Notes under the pieces: model-generated
The model's database searches: none
Told to the model about the DNA's origin: nothing
Seen by the model: only the letters and a program-made list of their open reading frames with translations
Origin: Pseudomonas muyukensis
GTDB lineage: Bacteria > Pseudomonadota > Gammaproteobacteria > Pseudomonadales > Pseudomonadaceae
Assembly (NCBI RefSeq): GCF_019139535.1
Contig: NZ_CP077073.1
Coordinates: forward strand, 4,182,501-4,246,500
Direction: 5' to 3'
Length of the DNA stretch: 64,000 nt
Part shown: piece after piece, positions 53,117 through 61,800 of the stretch
Layout of the letters: each line of letters opens with the position of its first letter
Position numbering within the stretch: the stretch's first letter is position 1
Translations under genes and position numbers: made by a program

Positions 53117-53170
53117 CTTTCACCCGTGTCCCCTTTCACCCGATCCACAAACCGATTGTTACCCGTCAGG
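53117..53170 (-). pseudogene. tiny coding remnant resembling the end of a REP-associated transposase
   Basis: On the minus strand the segment reads LTGNNRFVDRVKGDTGE before running into element ends. The G-N-x-R-F pattern recalls the C-terminal region of TnpA-REP (RAYT, Y1-type) transposases, the enzymes that mobilise REP-like inverted elements. The fragment is too short to be sure; it is trapped between copies A and B. Confidence 0.25.
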
Positions 53171-53303
53171 AAAAATAAATCCGCCCCCTTTTCGGTCCCC
53201 TTTTCGTGATTTTCCCTACTCTAATTTCGACCTACCCTGCCTGACAGCTAGATCGCGACGCCCCAGGAACCGAATTTAGAGTAGGGAAAATAAATCTGTC
53301 CCC
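53169..53303. mobile_element. MITE-like element, copy B with an extra partial right end
   Basis: A lone right end (GGAAAAATAAATCCGCCCC, 53169-53187) is followed by a copy lacking its outer left terminus: ATTTTCCCTACTCTAATTTC from 53209, the common core, and a full right end AAAATAAATCTGTCCCC finishing at 53303. The arrangement suggests one copy inserted into or recombined with another. Confidence 0.75.
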
Positions 53304-53328
53304 TTTTTCGCTGTCCCCTTTTTCGCTA

Positions 53329-53403
53329 ACCATTGCAGCCTGATCTTGCTGGCGCATCGCTTCAATACTTTGATATCGGTTGAGCAGCCAGCTCTCCAAG
53401 GAG
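53329..53403 (-). pseudogene. trapped coding remnant of unknown origin
   Basis: Between copies B and C, 75 bases on the minus strand keep an open frame reading LESWLLNRYQSIEAM and RQQDQAAMVS. The amino acid pattern looks like real protein sequence. It has no start or stop of its own and is bounded on both sides by element ends. Family not recognised. Confidence 0.35.
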
Positions 53404-53409
53404 CGAAAA

Positions 53410-53516
53410 GGGGACAGATTTATTTTCCCTGCTCTAATTTCGACCTACCCTGCCTGACAGCTAGATAGCTACGCCCCAGGAACCAAATTTAGAGTAGAAA
53501 AAATAAATCTGTCCCC
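53410..53516. mobile_element. MITE-like element, copy C
   Basis: A 107-bp copy with both ends intact: GGGGACAGATTTATTTTCCC on the left and AAATAAATCTGTCCCC on the right. A few core changes (AGATAGCTACG for AGATCGCGACG) separate it from copy B. It lies about 55 bp beyond the stop codon of the module 2 immunity gene. Confidence 0.85.
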
Positions 53517-53571
53517 TTTCCCTCCCCTTTCCCCCTGTCCCCTTGCTCCTCTTTTTAGTCGCCTTTATCGA

Positions 53572-54084
53572 TCATCTCTCCTCGACTCTCCCCCCCTCTA
53601 ATGGGTGCAACCTCAAGAACTCAATATAAAACTCATGAAGCTTATAAAAGTTCGCATCAGGATCACTTTTTAATTCTTGATAGCGGGCCAAAAGACTTTC
53701 AAATAACCCTTCCGGAACAGCATGCTCATCTACGTCACGCCTTGCATAACAGAAATACTCAAACGCTTCTTTTAGCATTTCAACGGAAAGGCTTTTGCTA
53801 TATCTCAGCAGAAACAAGAATGCATATCCCCACTCATCCTGGGACATCAGCAAATAATATAGACAAGCTGCTCGCAAGGAGTCACTGAATGGCACATCGG
53901 ACTCCAGAATAAGCTTGCAATATTCAAGTCCTTTTCTTACGTCAGCCACATAAAGCCCACTTAGATACTCTAAGGCATCTTGTGCAGGATCCTCAAAGGA
54001 GAGTTCATTAATGTATCCATTCGCCAGATAATTATCTAGCCCACGAAGAAACTCATGAACAGAATGCCTCATTAAATTTATCAC
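53572..54084 (-). CDS. putative CDI immunity protein, module 2
   Basis: A 170-residue helical protein (start GTG 54084, then [17 protein letters not shown]). The GTG overlaps the TGA stop of the orphan toxin (GTGA), so translation is coupled; a GGGAG lies 8 bases upstream. An in-frame ATG four codons in is an alternative start. The sequence is rich in aromatic and acidic residues ([40 protein letters not shown]), as is common for immunity proteins. No named family is recognised. It is AT-rich compared with the chromosome around it and likely neutralises the CT encoded at 54081-55718. Confidence 0.75.
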   Translation of the reverse strand: MINLMRHSVHEFLRGLDNYLANGYINELSFEDPAQDALEYLSGLYVADVRKGLEYCKLILESDVPFSDSLRAACLYYLLMSQDEWGYAFLFLLRYSKSLSVEMLKEAFEYFCYARRDVDEHAVPEGLFESLLARYQELKSDPDANFYKLHEFYIEFLRLHPLEGGRVEER

Positions 54085-55718
54085 TTAAAGGCTCCCACCT
54101 GCATAGTTGACAACCGCTTTGACCCATCATCCAAAATCGTCCAAGTTGCATTCACCCGCACATTCCCTTGAGGACCAGAAAGCACAATAGAGGACCGCCT
54201 ATTTGCCACTGTAATATCGCGAGCAGAAGCCAGCAGCTCGGCTATGATCATTTTATTATTCTTAGCCGTATCAATAATCCCCGCACTATCAAGAACCCGC
54301 GCCATATCTCGCGACCTTTCAACATTATGCATTTGACTAGAAAGCAGTCTCAATCTAGCTTCATTTTCGGGATTCTTTGCAAACTCCTTCTGACTTGCAG
54401 CTCGCAAGGATCTCAGAGATTCATATTCAGTCTGCAACGCGCCCAGATCACCGGAAGACTTACCCCGCATGTACAGCTCAACCTTATCAAGCGGCACCCT
54501 TGCATCACCTTTCACTGCCGTCGCATGAAGTCTCCCATTTGCATCTGGCAACCACTTAAGACCAATATCAAATGCGAATCGTTTATTTGCACTAGCCGCA
54601 AGAGATCCCGCTTTACTAGCCACTTTAGTAACAATTTTCTCGGTAACGTTAACCGAGACCTTGGCCGCTCCTACCCCGCCCCCAAGTAAAGCGGCAATTT
54701 CCGACAACAGCTTGCCGCCTTCAACCCCTGCCTTGAACGACCCGCCGGCCCCTGCTCTCTCGTACTCGGCCTCCATTTGATCGATACGTTCAATATACGA
54801 CTGTTTCACCGCATCAGCGATGTTCCCAAGCACATCATCACTCTGGAACAGTGACTTCAAGGCATCGAACGTTTCACCCGGGCTGCTGGCCGTCTGCACG
54901 ATCCCTTTGACGGTGTCATACAACCCCTCCGGCACGCCGGCGATCATACCAGCGGCAAAGCTGCCATCCTGTCCTACGTCGATCGCTAGCCACTTCGCCT
55001 CTTTCTGGGCCGTGCAGGCAGTGTTGTCGCAGGATGCCAATTCTGCGGCCTTCTGCGCTTTCTGCTCCTTGCTCAGATAGTTGTTTTCTACAGCATTGCG
55101 ACCGGCCCCAGCACCGGTGACGGCACCCGCGCTATTGCCCTCTACAAGGCCTCCCGAAAGGCCGGCCGCCAACGTCGACAATGCCGAAATCGTCTGCTTC
55201 TGCTCCTCACTCAACGCACTGGTATCACTGGTACCATACAGTTGCTGAGCAATAAGGCGTGCGGATAGCTCGCCGCCAGCAGCCCCGGCCGCACCCGCTG
55301 CCGCCGAGTTGCCTTGCGCCTGGGCCACCACGGCCCCAAGCACAGCGTGGGCCATGACATTCAGCGCCGCGTTGTCTCCAGTGGACTTCTTGATCAACTG
55401 CGCCAGGTACGGCGCCGAGGCGCCAGCCAGTGCCGAGCCGATATTCCCGCCGGCCAGCCCCTGCAGAGCCGCCGTCACCGCCTGGGTAACGCGCTGGTAA
55501 TCACCGCTGGTACCGTGCTTGCCCATAATCTTCTGGTAAGCCTCGGTCGCAACCAGCTTATTCTGATAGTCCTCGACAGCTTTCGGGTCAGCGCCTTGCC
55601 CAGGCTCGTGAGTACCCTGCTTCGCAAGCTCAGCCTTTGCCTCCTCCTTGGCCTTGCGCAGCCCCTCGGTCCGCACGATGTCCGACACCTGGGTCCCGAT
55701 CTCACCGATCAGTTGCAC
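54081..55718 (-). CDS. orphan CdiA-CT toxin module, 5'-truncated
   Basis: A 545-residue C-terminal piece of a CdiA-like protein. Homology to the main CdiA begins at 55759 (in frame with [19 protein letters not shown]), so the true 5' end is a truncation, and the nominal GTG start at 55718 is arbitrary. Residues 1-210 match the pretoxin part of the main protein ([36 protein letters not shown]), ending in a VENN motif at 55080-55091 (AVENNYLS). Beyond it the sequence is unrelated to the main toxin: [14 protein letters not shown], a Gly/Ala-rich helical region and a C-terminal domain ending [20 protein letters not shown]. The toxin activity is unknown. It overlaps the immunity gene at 53572-54084. 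Orphan modules like this are silent until recombined onto the main gene. Confidence 0.8.
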   Translation of the reverse strand: MQLIGEIGTQVSDIVRTEGLRKAKEEAKAELAKQGTHEPGQGADPKAVEDYQNKLVATEAYQKIMGKHGTSGDYQRVTQAVTAALQGLAGGNIGSALAGASAPYLAQLIKKSTGDNAALNVMAHAVLGAVVAQAQGNSAAAGAAGAAGGELSARLIAQQLYGTSDTSALSEEQKQTISALSTLAAGLSGGLVEGNSAGAVTGAGAGRNAVENNYLSKEQKAQKAAELASCDNTACTAQKEAKWLAIDVGQDGSFAAGMIAGVPEGLYDTVKGIVQTASSPGETFDALKSLFQSDDVLGNIADAVKQSYIERIDQMEAEYERAGAGGSFKAGVEGGKLLSEIAALLGGGVGAAKVSVNVTEKIVTKVASKAGSLAASANKRFAFDIGLKWLPDANGRLHATAVKGDARVPLDKVELYMRGKSSGDLGALQTEYESLRSLRAASQKEFAKNPENEARLRLLSSQMHNVERSRDMARVLDSAGIIDTAKNNKMIIAELLASARDITVANRRSSIVLSGPQGNVRVNATWTILDDGSKRLSTMQVGAFK

Positions 55719-55775
55719 CTGCTGCAGGCGCCGTTGCTCTTTCTCCTTGTCAAAGATCGCGAAAAGGCGCGAAAA

Positions 55776-55882
55776 GGGGACAGATTTATTTTCCCTACTC
55801 TAATTTCGACCTATCCTGCCTGATAGCTATATCGCGACGCCCCAGGAACCGAATTTAGAGTAGGGAAAATAAATCTGTCCCC
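55776..55882. mobile_element. MITE-like element, copy D
   Basis: A 107-bp copy with both ends intact (GGGGACAGATTTATTTTCCC and its inverse). It lies 17 bases from the point (55759) where the orphan CdiA module loses homology to the main gene, and its other end truncates the module 3 immunity gene. A partial tandem end (CGCGAAAAGGCGCGAAAAGG) precedes it. Confidence 0.85.
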
Positions 55883-56142
55883 TTTTTCTGCACATCCCTC
55901 TCGATCCAAACCATTACTGAACAAAGTGATGGATCACTGGCAAATCCAAGAATAGCCCCTGAGTCGAACTCAACACTCGCAGGCCCTGCTGTCAACGTAA
56001 ATATTTCATTCTTAGAAACTCCGTGCTCGACAGCCTCTTCAGGCGCCCACCAACTATACCGCTTAACCGATATCAGCTTGCAACCTATAAGCTGTTTCAG
56101 CTCATTCAAAAAATCTGCTGGAATTACAGAATAGCCACTCAT
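55855..56142 (-). pseudogene. truncated immunity gene, module 3
   Basis: The frame starts at ATG 56142 (MSGYSVIPADFLNELKQLIG) with a ribosome site and runs for about 85 native residues (to VMVWIERDVQ). It then enters copy D of the inverted element, which supplies the last residues [10 protein letters not shown] and the stop. The ATG overlaps the TGA of a toxin remnant (ATGA). The native part has a beta-rich, acidic character (EIFTLTAGPASVEFDSGAIL) resembling small immunity proteins. The C-terminus is lost, so it is probably non-functional. Confidence 0.65.
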
Positions 56143-56189
56143 TTCCCTACCGCCTTTTGCGCCTGCCCAATCAACAAATCAATCGGAAA
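56139..56189 (-). pseudogene. 3' remnant of a CdiA-CT toxin gene (module 3)
   Basis: A minus-strand frame reads F-PIDLLIGQAQKAVGK-stop, with the TGA overlapping the ATG of the truncated immunity gene. Upstream of 56189 the sequence is replaced by tandem element ends (GGAAAAGGGGACACCGGAAAAG). Only about 16 codons remain. Confidence 0.55.
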
Positions 56190-56218
56190 AGGGGACACCG
56201 GAAAAGGGGACCGGAAAA

Positions 56219-56297
56219 GGGGACAGATTTATTTTTCCTACTCTAATTTCGACCTACCCTGCCTGACAGCTAGATTAGGAAAAATAAATCTGTCCCC
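56219..56297. mobile_element. MITE-like element, copy E (internally deleted)
   Basis: A 79-bp copy with both ends (GGGGACAGATTTATTTTTCC and AAAATAAATCTGTCCCC) but lacking about 30 bp of the core. It is preceded by two extra tandem ends at 56185-56218 (GGAAAAGGGGACACC and GGAAAAGGGGACC). It lies 7 bases from the CdiA fragment at 56305. Confidence 0.8.
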
Positions 56298-56304
56298 TTT
56301 CCCC

Positions 56305-56705
56305 GTAGTTGTCGGTGTCCTGCAGGCTCTGCAGCGTCAGGTCGCGTCCAACGTCGGCGACGACCTTGTCGGCGTTGGCCTGGGCGCCTTTGAGCGTGGT
56401 ATCCCACCCGCTGAGCAAGCTGGCCTGGTTCCCGGCATCCAGGGTCGTTTCCGTCCAGGTGGTGCCATTGCCCTTCTCGTTGCCCGAGCCTTTGTTGGCA
56501 TTGGCAAAGATGCTCAGGCCCGCGCCACTCGAACCGACACCGATACTGGCGCCGATGGCACCGCCGCTGCTGCTGTTCTTGCCGTCCAGTTTCTACGTAT
56601 TGGCCGCGGCTTCCAGCAGGATGTCGCGCTTGGCTTCGAGCGACAGGTCGTTGCCCGCCTTGAGCTGGCTGCCCTGCACACGGATATCGCCGCCCGTGGC
56701 ATCAC
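56305..56705 (-). pseudogene. internal cdiA fragment with a nonsense codon
   Basis: This 401-bp stretch matches the main cdiA at 60062-60462 without gaps and with only five differences that I can count by eye. It encodes part of the haemagglutinin-repeat region (around EAAANTQKLDGKNSSSGGAI). One change turns CAG (Gln) into TAG at 56593-56595. The fragment has no start and is bounded by copies E and F of the inverted element. It is a recent, non-functional copy. Confidence 0.85.
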
Positions 56706-56715
56706 AGTGGGAAAA

Positions 56716-56822
56716 GGGACAGATTTAGTTTCTCTACTCTAATTTTCGGCCTACCCTGCCTGACAGCTAGATCGCTACGCTCCAGGAACCTAAGTTAGAG
56801 TAAGGGAAATAAATTTGTCTCC
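56716..56822. mobile_element. MITE-like element, copy F (diverged)
   Basis: A 107-bp copy with mutated ends (GGGACAGATTTAGTTTCTCT on the left, AAATAAATTTGTCTCC on the right) and several core changes. It is the most decayed copy and hence probably the oldest. It separates the cdiA fragment from the immunity gene at 56893. Confidence 0.8.
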
Positions 56823-56892
56823 TTTTTACTCTCTTCCCGTCCACTTTTCCCGTCTTTTTTCTGCCACCCAAACAGAAAAATATAATTATAAA

Positions 56893-57384
56893 TTATATTT
56901 TCAACAAGTCGCCCGAGGTTGCAAGACTTCTCTCTCCAGACAACTGCATAAGCAAACAATTTAGAAACCCACGCAAGTCATACGAAAGCGAACACACAGA
57001 CTCCTCATTTGAGTCATAATGAAAAACCTGATCCCCCAACCCACTCTGTACAAAATAATACTGGCTATCAGAAATAAACGAAAAAACAAAAGGGCGATTC
57101 AAATATTTCTTACCACCACACTCTCTCAAGTCAGCCAAAAACACCTCTTGAAACAGAAGATGCTCCCTAACACGCCATGCGGGGCGATACAATTGAATAA
57201 TAGAGTCACCCAACCAACCTCCATCACTGCGCCCCATTACCGACAAAAAATCACTTAACTGCCCCGTCACACTTATATCATATAGTCGCGCAATAGCTGA
57301 CATTTCAGTCTCGCTATACCCTACACATCCCCTCACATCACCCGACACTCCTGAAAAGACCCGCTCAACGAAACTGCTCAACAT
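56893..57384 (-). CDS. second SUKH (SMI1/KNR4-like) immunity protein
   Basis: A 163-residue protein paralogous to the product of the next gene upstream. Shared pattern: GYSETEMSAIARLYDISVTG, then LSDFLSVMGRSDGG, W-G-x-x-I and HLLFQEVF. These fit the SUKH fold seen in yeast Smi1 and in bacterial immunity proteins for nuclease and deaminase toxins. AGGAGG lies 3 bases before the ATG. It starts 26 bases after the first immunity gene and is probably translated from the same mRNA. It may be a relic from an earlier toxin or a second layer of protection. It is AT-rich. Confidence 0.75.
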   Translation of the reverse strand: MLSSFVERVFSGVSGDVRGCVGYSETEMSAIARLYDISVTGQLSDFLSVMGRSDGGWLGDSIIQLYRPAWRVREHLLFQEVFLADLRECGGKKYLNRPFVFSFISDSQYYFVQSGLGDQVFHYDSNEESVCSLSYDLRGFLNCLLMQLSGERSLATSGDLLKI

Positions 57385-57410
57385 ACACCTCCTATCAAAA
57401 AGCTGCTCCT

Positions 57411-57896
57411 CTAAATTTCGAGCAACCCACTTTTCTTTGAAACCCCACTTCCACGAGGCGCAACACTTATCTTCAAAAATGCCTTGAGATCATACCCAGT
57501 TTCTGCAACCGACTGCCCACAACCATCAAAGCTATACACAGCATCCCCCTCCTTAGTCCTTAAGTAATAGTATTCGCCCGACGGCAAATAGCAAATCACG
57601 AATGGCTTTCCCAAAAACTTATGAAGCCCTGCATCTTGCATTTTATCGCAGAACTCAGTTTGAAATAGCACATGCTGACGAACCCCCCACCCAGCATTAT
57701 AAATTGCTATCGCATCAGACTTAAACAAACCTCCATCTGAAAGCCCCAACACAGAAAGAAAACCCTTTAACTGACCTTCAACATTAATATTATATAGCCT
57801 TGAAATTGCAGCCAAGTCTTCATCACTGTATCCCAGGCAATCTTCCTGCCTTACGGATGTCCCCACTAACATATCTTGCAGTAGATCCTTACTCAT
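57411..57896 (-). CDS. cdiI: CdiI-type SUKH immunity protein for the main CdiA toxin
   Basis: A 161-residue protein. The ATG (57894-57896) overlaps the cdiA stop codon (ATGA), the standard toxin-immunity coupling. The sequence has the SUKH-like pattern GYSDEDLAAISRLYNINVEG, LKGFLSVLGLSDGGLF and VLFQTEF, a mixed alpha/beta core, and a C-terminal helix before the basic tail GSGVSKKSGLLEI. SUKH proteins are commonly paired with nuclease and deaminase toxins, which agrees with the HAE/CxxC motifs of the adjacent toxin. Roughly a third of its residues are shared with the paralogue downstream. The specific partner is inferred from position. Confidence 0.8.
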   Translation of the reverse strand: MSKDLLQDMLVGTSVRQEDCLGYSDEDLAAISRLYNINVEGQLKGFLSVLGLSDGGLFKSDAIAIYNAGWGVRQHVLFQTEFCDKMQDAGLHKFLGKPFVICYLPSGEYYYLRTKEGDAVYSFDGCGQSVAETGYDLKAFLKISVAPRGSGVSKKSGLLEI

Positions 57897-58880
57897 GGAT
57901 TCACCCCCGTAGTCCCCTGAAAGAATCGCACATCAAACTTCGGGTTCTTCTCAGCAAATATTGCGCTACTAATCGCACAACCTGAACACATACCCGGCTT
58001 TGCAGCCGAAGTATTCTCAACCCCAATAGATACGACTGCTTTTTTTCCAGCATATACATCTTGGAAGTAACTCATCAATTTCTGCTCAGCATGATTGAAG
58101 TTTGTACTACCGTTACTCCCATTCACCACACTGGGCAACGCCCGACTATCCGCTGTAATGATTTGATACTGCACTCCTCCAATTTCCACTTTTGTAGGCG
58201 AGTTTTGCTTCCAGTTTTTTCCACTAACCGATAGCACATACTGAACATTTCCGTCAACACTGATAGAGCCTGCTGCTACAGATAGGCCTTGAGTATTGCC
58301 TTTTTTCACGTAATCACTGAGGGCGTCTCGGAGCAGGGCAGGATTTATAGCCGTATCCGGGATTTTGTTGAGCTCCTTGACTGACAGGTTTTTAGGCAGC
58401 CCGTCTACCCGACCACCTTTGCTTGCGCCAGCAACCCCCGCCAATGCAGTAACAACTGCATGAAGCTTCATAACAGTATCGTACTGGCTTGCTACCTCAT
58501 CAAAGCTTTTATTACTCTCCTTGGCGATCGCTGAAATAGCCGCATCCCGAGTAACCCCACCAGCATCAAGCCCTGAAAGTATACGACTAGCGTTTTCTGC
58601 ATCTTGGGGATACAGCTCTTTATAGAGCAAGCGATAGCTTACCTCTTCACCGTAGGACTTTAATGCCTCCTGGGCTTTAGCCACCAAAGTCAAGCAGCCA
58701 GCAGAGCTCTTATTACCCTGGGTGCATGCATCAAGAACAGCCTGATCACGTTCACTATCCAGTCGTCTAGTGTCCGCCAATTCCCGACTTTCTTCAGCTG
58801 TAAGCGAACCAGCCTTCTCCCGCCGCTCCAAAACTTTCTTTCGCTCAGCCTCTGCCGCACTTAGATAGTTATTCTGAACA
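57893..58880 (-). other. CdiA-CT toxin module with predicted deaminase-fold domain
   Basis: The last approximately 325 residues of CdiA after VQNN. The first 200 form a helical translocation-like region (LLYKELYPQDAENASRILSG). The last 120 contain FNHAEQKLMSYF (HAE at 58085-58093) and KPGMCSGCAISSAIF (CxxC around 57980-57991), the zinc-ligand pattern of the cytidine-deaminase superfamily, with the expected beta-strand VVSIGV between them. This predicts a base- or nucleotide-modifying toxin, not a nuclease. The motif match is direct; the activity is inferred. Confidence 0.7.
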
Positions 58881-61800
58881 GCGTTTATGCTTGATTGAAT
58901 TGCAGTAGCAGCGCCATTTGCGTCCCCCCCAGTTACACCACCAGCTAACCCAGCCGCTAATGCAGAAAGCGCGGTGATGTTCTGCTTCTGGTCTTCACTA
59001 AGAGTCGATGTGTCGCGAGTTCCATATAACCGCTCGCTAAGCAGTTGCGCAGTCAGCTCTCCTCCGACTGCCCCTGCAGCCCCGGCAACTACCGAGTTAC
59101 CCTGAGCCTGTGCCACAACTGCGCCCAGGACGGCATGAGCCATGACTCGAATGCTGTCATTTTCACCGGCAACCTGCTTGATCACACCTGCCAGATAGGG
59201 AGCTGAGGCTCCAGCCAAAGCACCGCTGATATTTCCCCCAGCCAAACCTTGCAGCGCTGAGGTTACAGCTTGAGCGACCTTCTGATAGTCGCCACCGGTA
59301 CCGTACTTGCCCATGACCTTCTGGTAAGCATCGGTAGCGACCAGTTTTTTCTGGTACTCCTCGATTTCCTTTGTGCTGGCCCCATCCTTAGGCTCACTGA
59401 TACCACGCTCCCTGAGCTCAGCCTTCGCCTCATCCTTGGCCTTGCGCAGCCCCTCGGTCCGCACGATGTCCGACACCTGGGTCCCGATCTCACCGATCAG
59501 TTGCACCTGCTGCAGGCGCCGTTGCTCTTTCTCCTTGTCAAAGATCGGGCTGATGCTGTCATTGGCATGCTCGACGTCATGGCTCAGGGTCGCGACGTCT
59601 TGCTTCTGCTGGCCAGGATCACGGATCTCCAGGGTGCCCTCGGAAATCGCCGATGACGTGGTACCGCTGGCGCTGCCGCTGTGGTTGTAGGCAATCAGCG
59701 TGCCGCTGGGCATGTTGCTGGTGAAGCCCGTCGAGCCGCTGTTGCCACCGCTGACGCTGGCGCTGGCCATCTGGCTCTTGAACTCGGCCTTGTTCTCGAT
59801 ATCGCTCCAACCCAGGGTGCCGGTGCTCAGGCGGTTCTTGTCGGCCTCGGCAGTGCTGGCGATGACGCTGCCGTCCAACTGAGTGTGCTTACCGACATCG
59901 ACCTGGTAGCCACCCTTGCCGGCGAACAACCCGGTCTGCTCCTGCACGCTCTGGTACTTGGAGTCGAGCTTGTTCTGGCTGACGCTGAGACTACCGCTTG
60001 CCCCACCCGCACCGATGATGGTGACGCTTACCCCGCCGCTGACATTGGTCTGCTTGGACTTGTAGTTGTCGGTGTCCTGCAGGCTCTGCAGCGTCAGGTC
60101 GCGTCCAACGTCGGCGACGACCTTGTCGGCGTTGACCTGGGCGCCTTTGAGCGTGGTATCCCGCCCGCTGAGCAAGCTGGCCTGGTTCCCGGCATCCAGG
60201 GTCGTTTCCGTCCAGGTGGTGCCGTTGCCCTTCTCGTTGCCCGAGCCTTTGTTGGCATTGGCAAAGATGCTCAGGCCCGCGCCACTCGAACCGACACCGA
60301 TACTGGCGCCGATGGCACCGCCGCTGCTGCTGTTCTTGCCGTCCAGTTTCTGCGTATTGGCCGCGGCTTCCAGCAGGATGTCGCGCTTGGCTTCAAGCGA
60401 CAGGTCGTTGCCCGCCTTGAGCTGGCTGCCCTGCACACGGATATCGCCGCCCGTGGCATCACTGCCATTACCCTTGGCGACGATGGTCAGGTCGTTGCCG
60501 CTGGTCAGGCTGCTGCCCTGGCTGACGGTCTGCTCCTGGGTCTGGCGCGAGCTGGACTTCTGCCCGCCGAGCGAGATGGCGATGCCGACGAACTGGCCGG
60601 CGTTCTCCGACGTCATGCCGCCATTTTCCTGCGCGGCCTGCCAGGCCTGCACACCGGTCAGGCCGGCCTTGATGCCTTGCAGGGCCGAGAGTCGGCTGTC
60701 CTCCTCCTTGGTGGCCTGCTTGGCTATCTGGTAGGCGGTATCGACAGCACTGCCTACCGTGCCGGACAAGGCCAGGGTCAGGCCGCTGCTCTTGCTCTTG
60801 GCGGTCTGCTCGCTGCTGTTGTGGTGCTCGGCCGCGACGATCTCGACGTTCTGCCCGACCAGGGTGATGTCCTTGCCGGCGATCAGCTCGGAGCCCTTCA
60901 CCCCCAGGTCCTTGCCGGCCTCGATGGACACGTTGCCGAGCACGCTGCCGACGGTGCTGGCCTTGCCGTTCTCGGTCTTGCTGGTGGCGGTGTTCTCCAG
61001 GCTGGTCGAGCCGAGGGTGAAGCCGATCCCGCCGCTGCTGAGCAAGCCGGACTTCTTCTTCGAGCTCGAGTGGCTTTGCTCGAAGGTTTGCGTGGCACTC
61101 TCGATCTGGATGTTGCCCCCGGCCAGCAGGCTCGTGTCGTTGGTGGACACGATGTTGCTGCCCGATACGCCAATATCCTGCCCGGCGTGGATCGCTACCG
61201 TGTCGCCGCTGACCGACGAACCTTCCTGGGTGACGGCATGCGTGCTGTCGATACGGGTCTTCTGGCTGCTGGAGAGTCCGGAGCGGCTGGTCTTGGTCTT
61301 GCGGTAGTAGCTGTAGTCGCTGTTCTCCTCGGCGACCAGGTTCACGTCACCACCGGCATAGAGATAAGCCTCATTGCCCGCCGTCACCTTGCTGGCACTC
61401 AGGCTCAGGTCGTCCCCGGCCTTGAGCGCCACGTTACCGCCGGCCGCCACAGTGCTGGACACTTGCTGGACGTGATCTTCCTGGCTGGTGACCTTCCTGG
61501 TCTTGCTCGCCGAATGCTGCTCATTGGCGGCGGACACCAGGCTCAGGTCGCCGGTCGCGGTCATTGCCACATCGCGCTTGGCCTCGATCGCGCTGGCCAC
61601 CGCATTGATGTCGCGTCCGGCGCTGACGGTCAGGTCGCGCCCGGCCTGCAGGCTGGAGCCGTTCTGGGTCACGCTGTAGTCGCTGTGGCGCACGCCCTGG
61701 TCATTGCTGACCACCTGCTGCACCGAGGTCAGCTTGACGTCGCGCCCGGCCTTGAGGTTGGTGTCGGCGCCACTGGTGAGCACGCCGCCGCTGTTGAGCA

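Noticed and set aside
56023..56742. A 239-codon plus-strand frame
   Set aside because: It runs through element E and the antisense of the cdiA fragment; it is a chimera of non-coding pieces.
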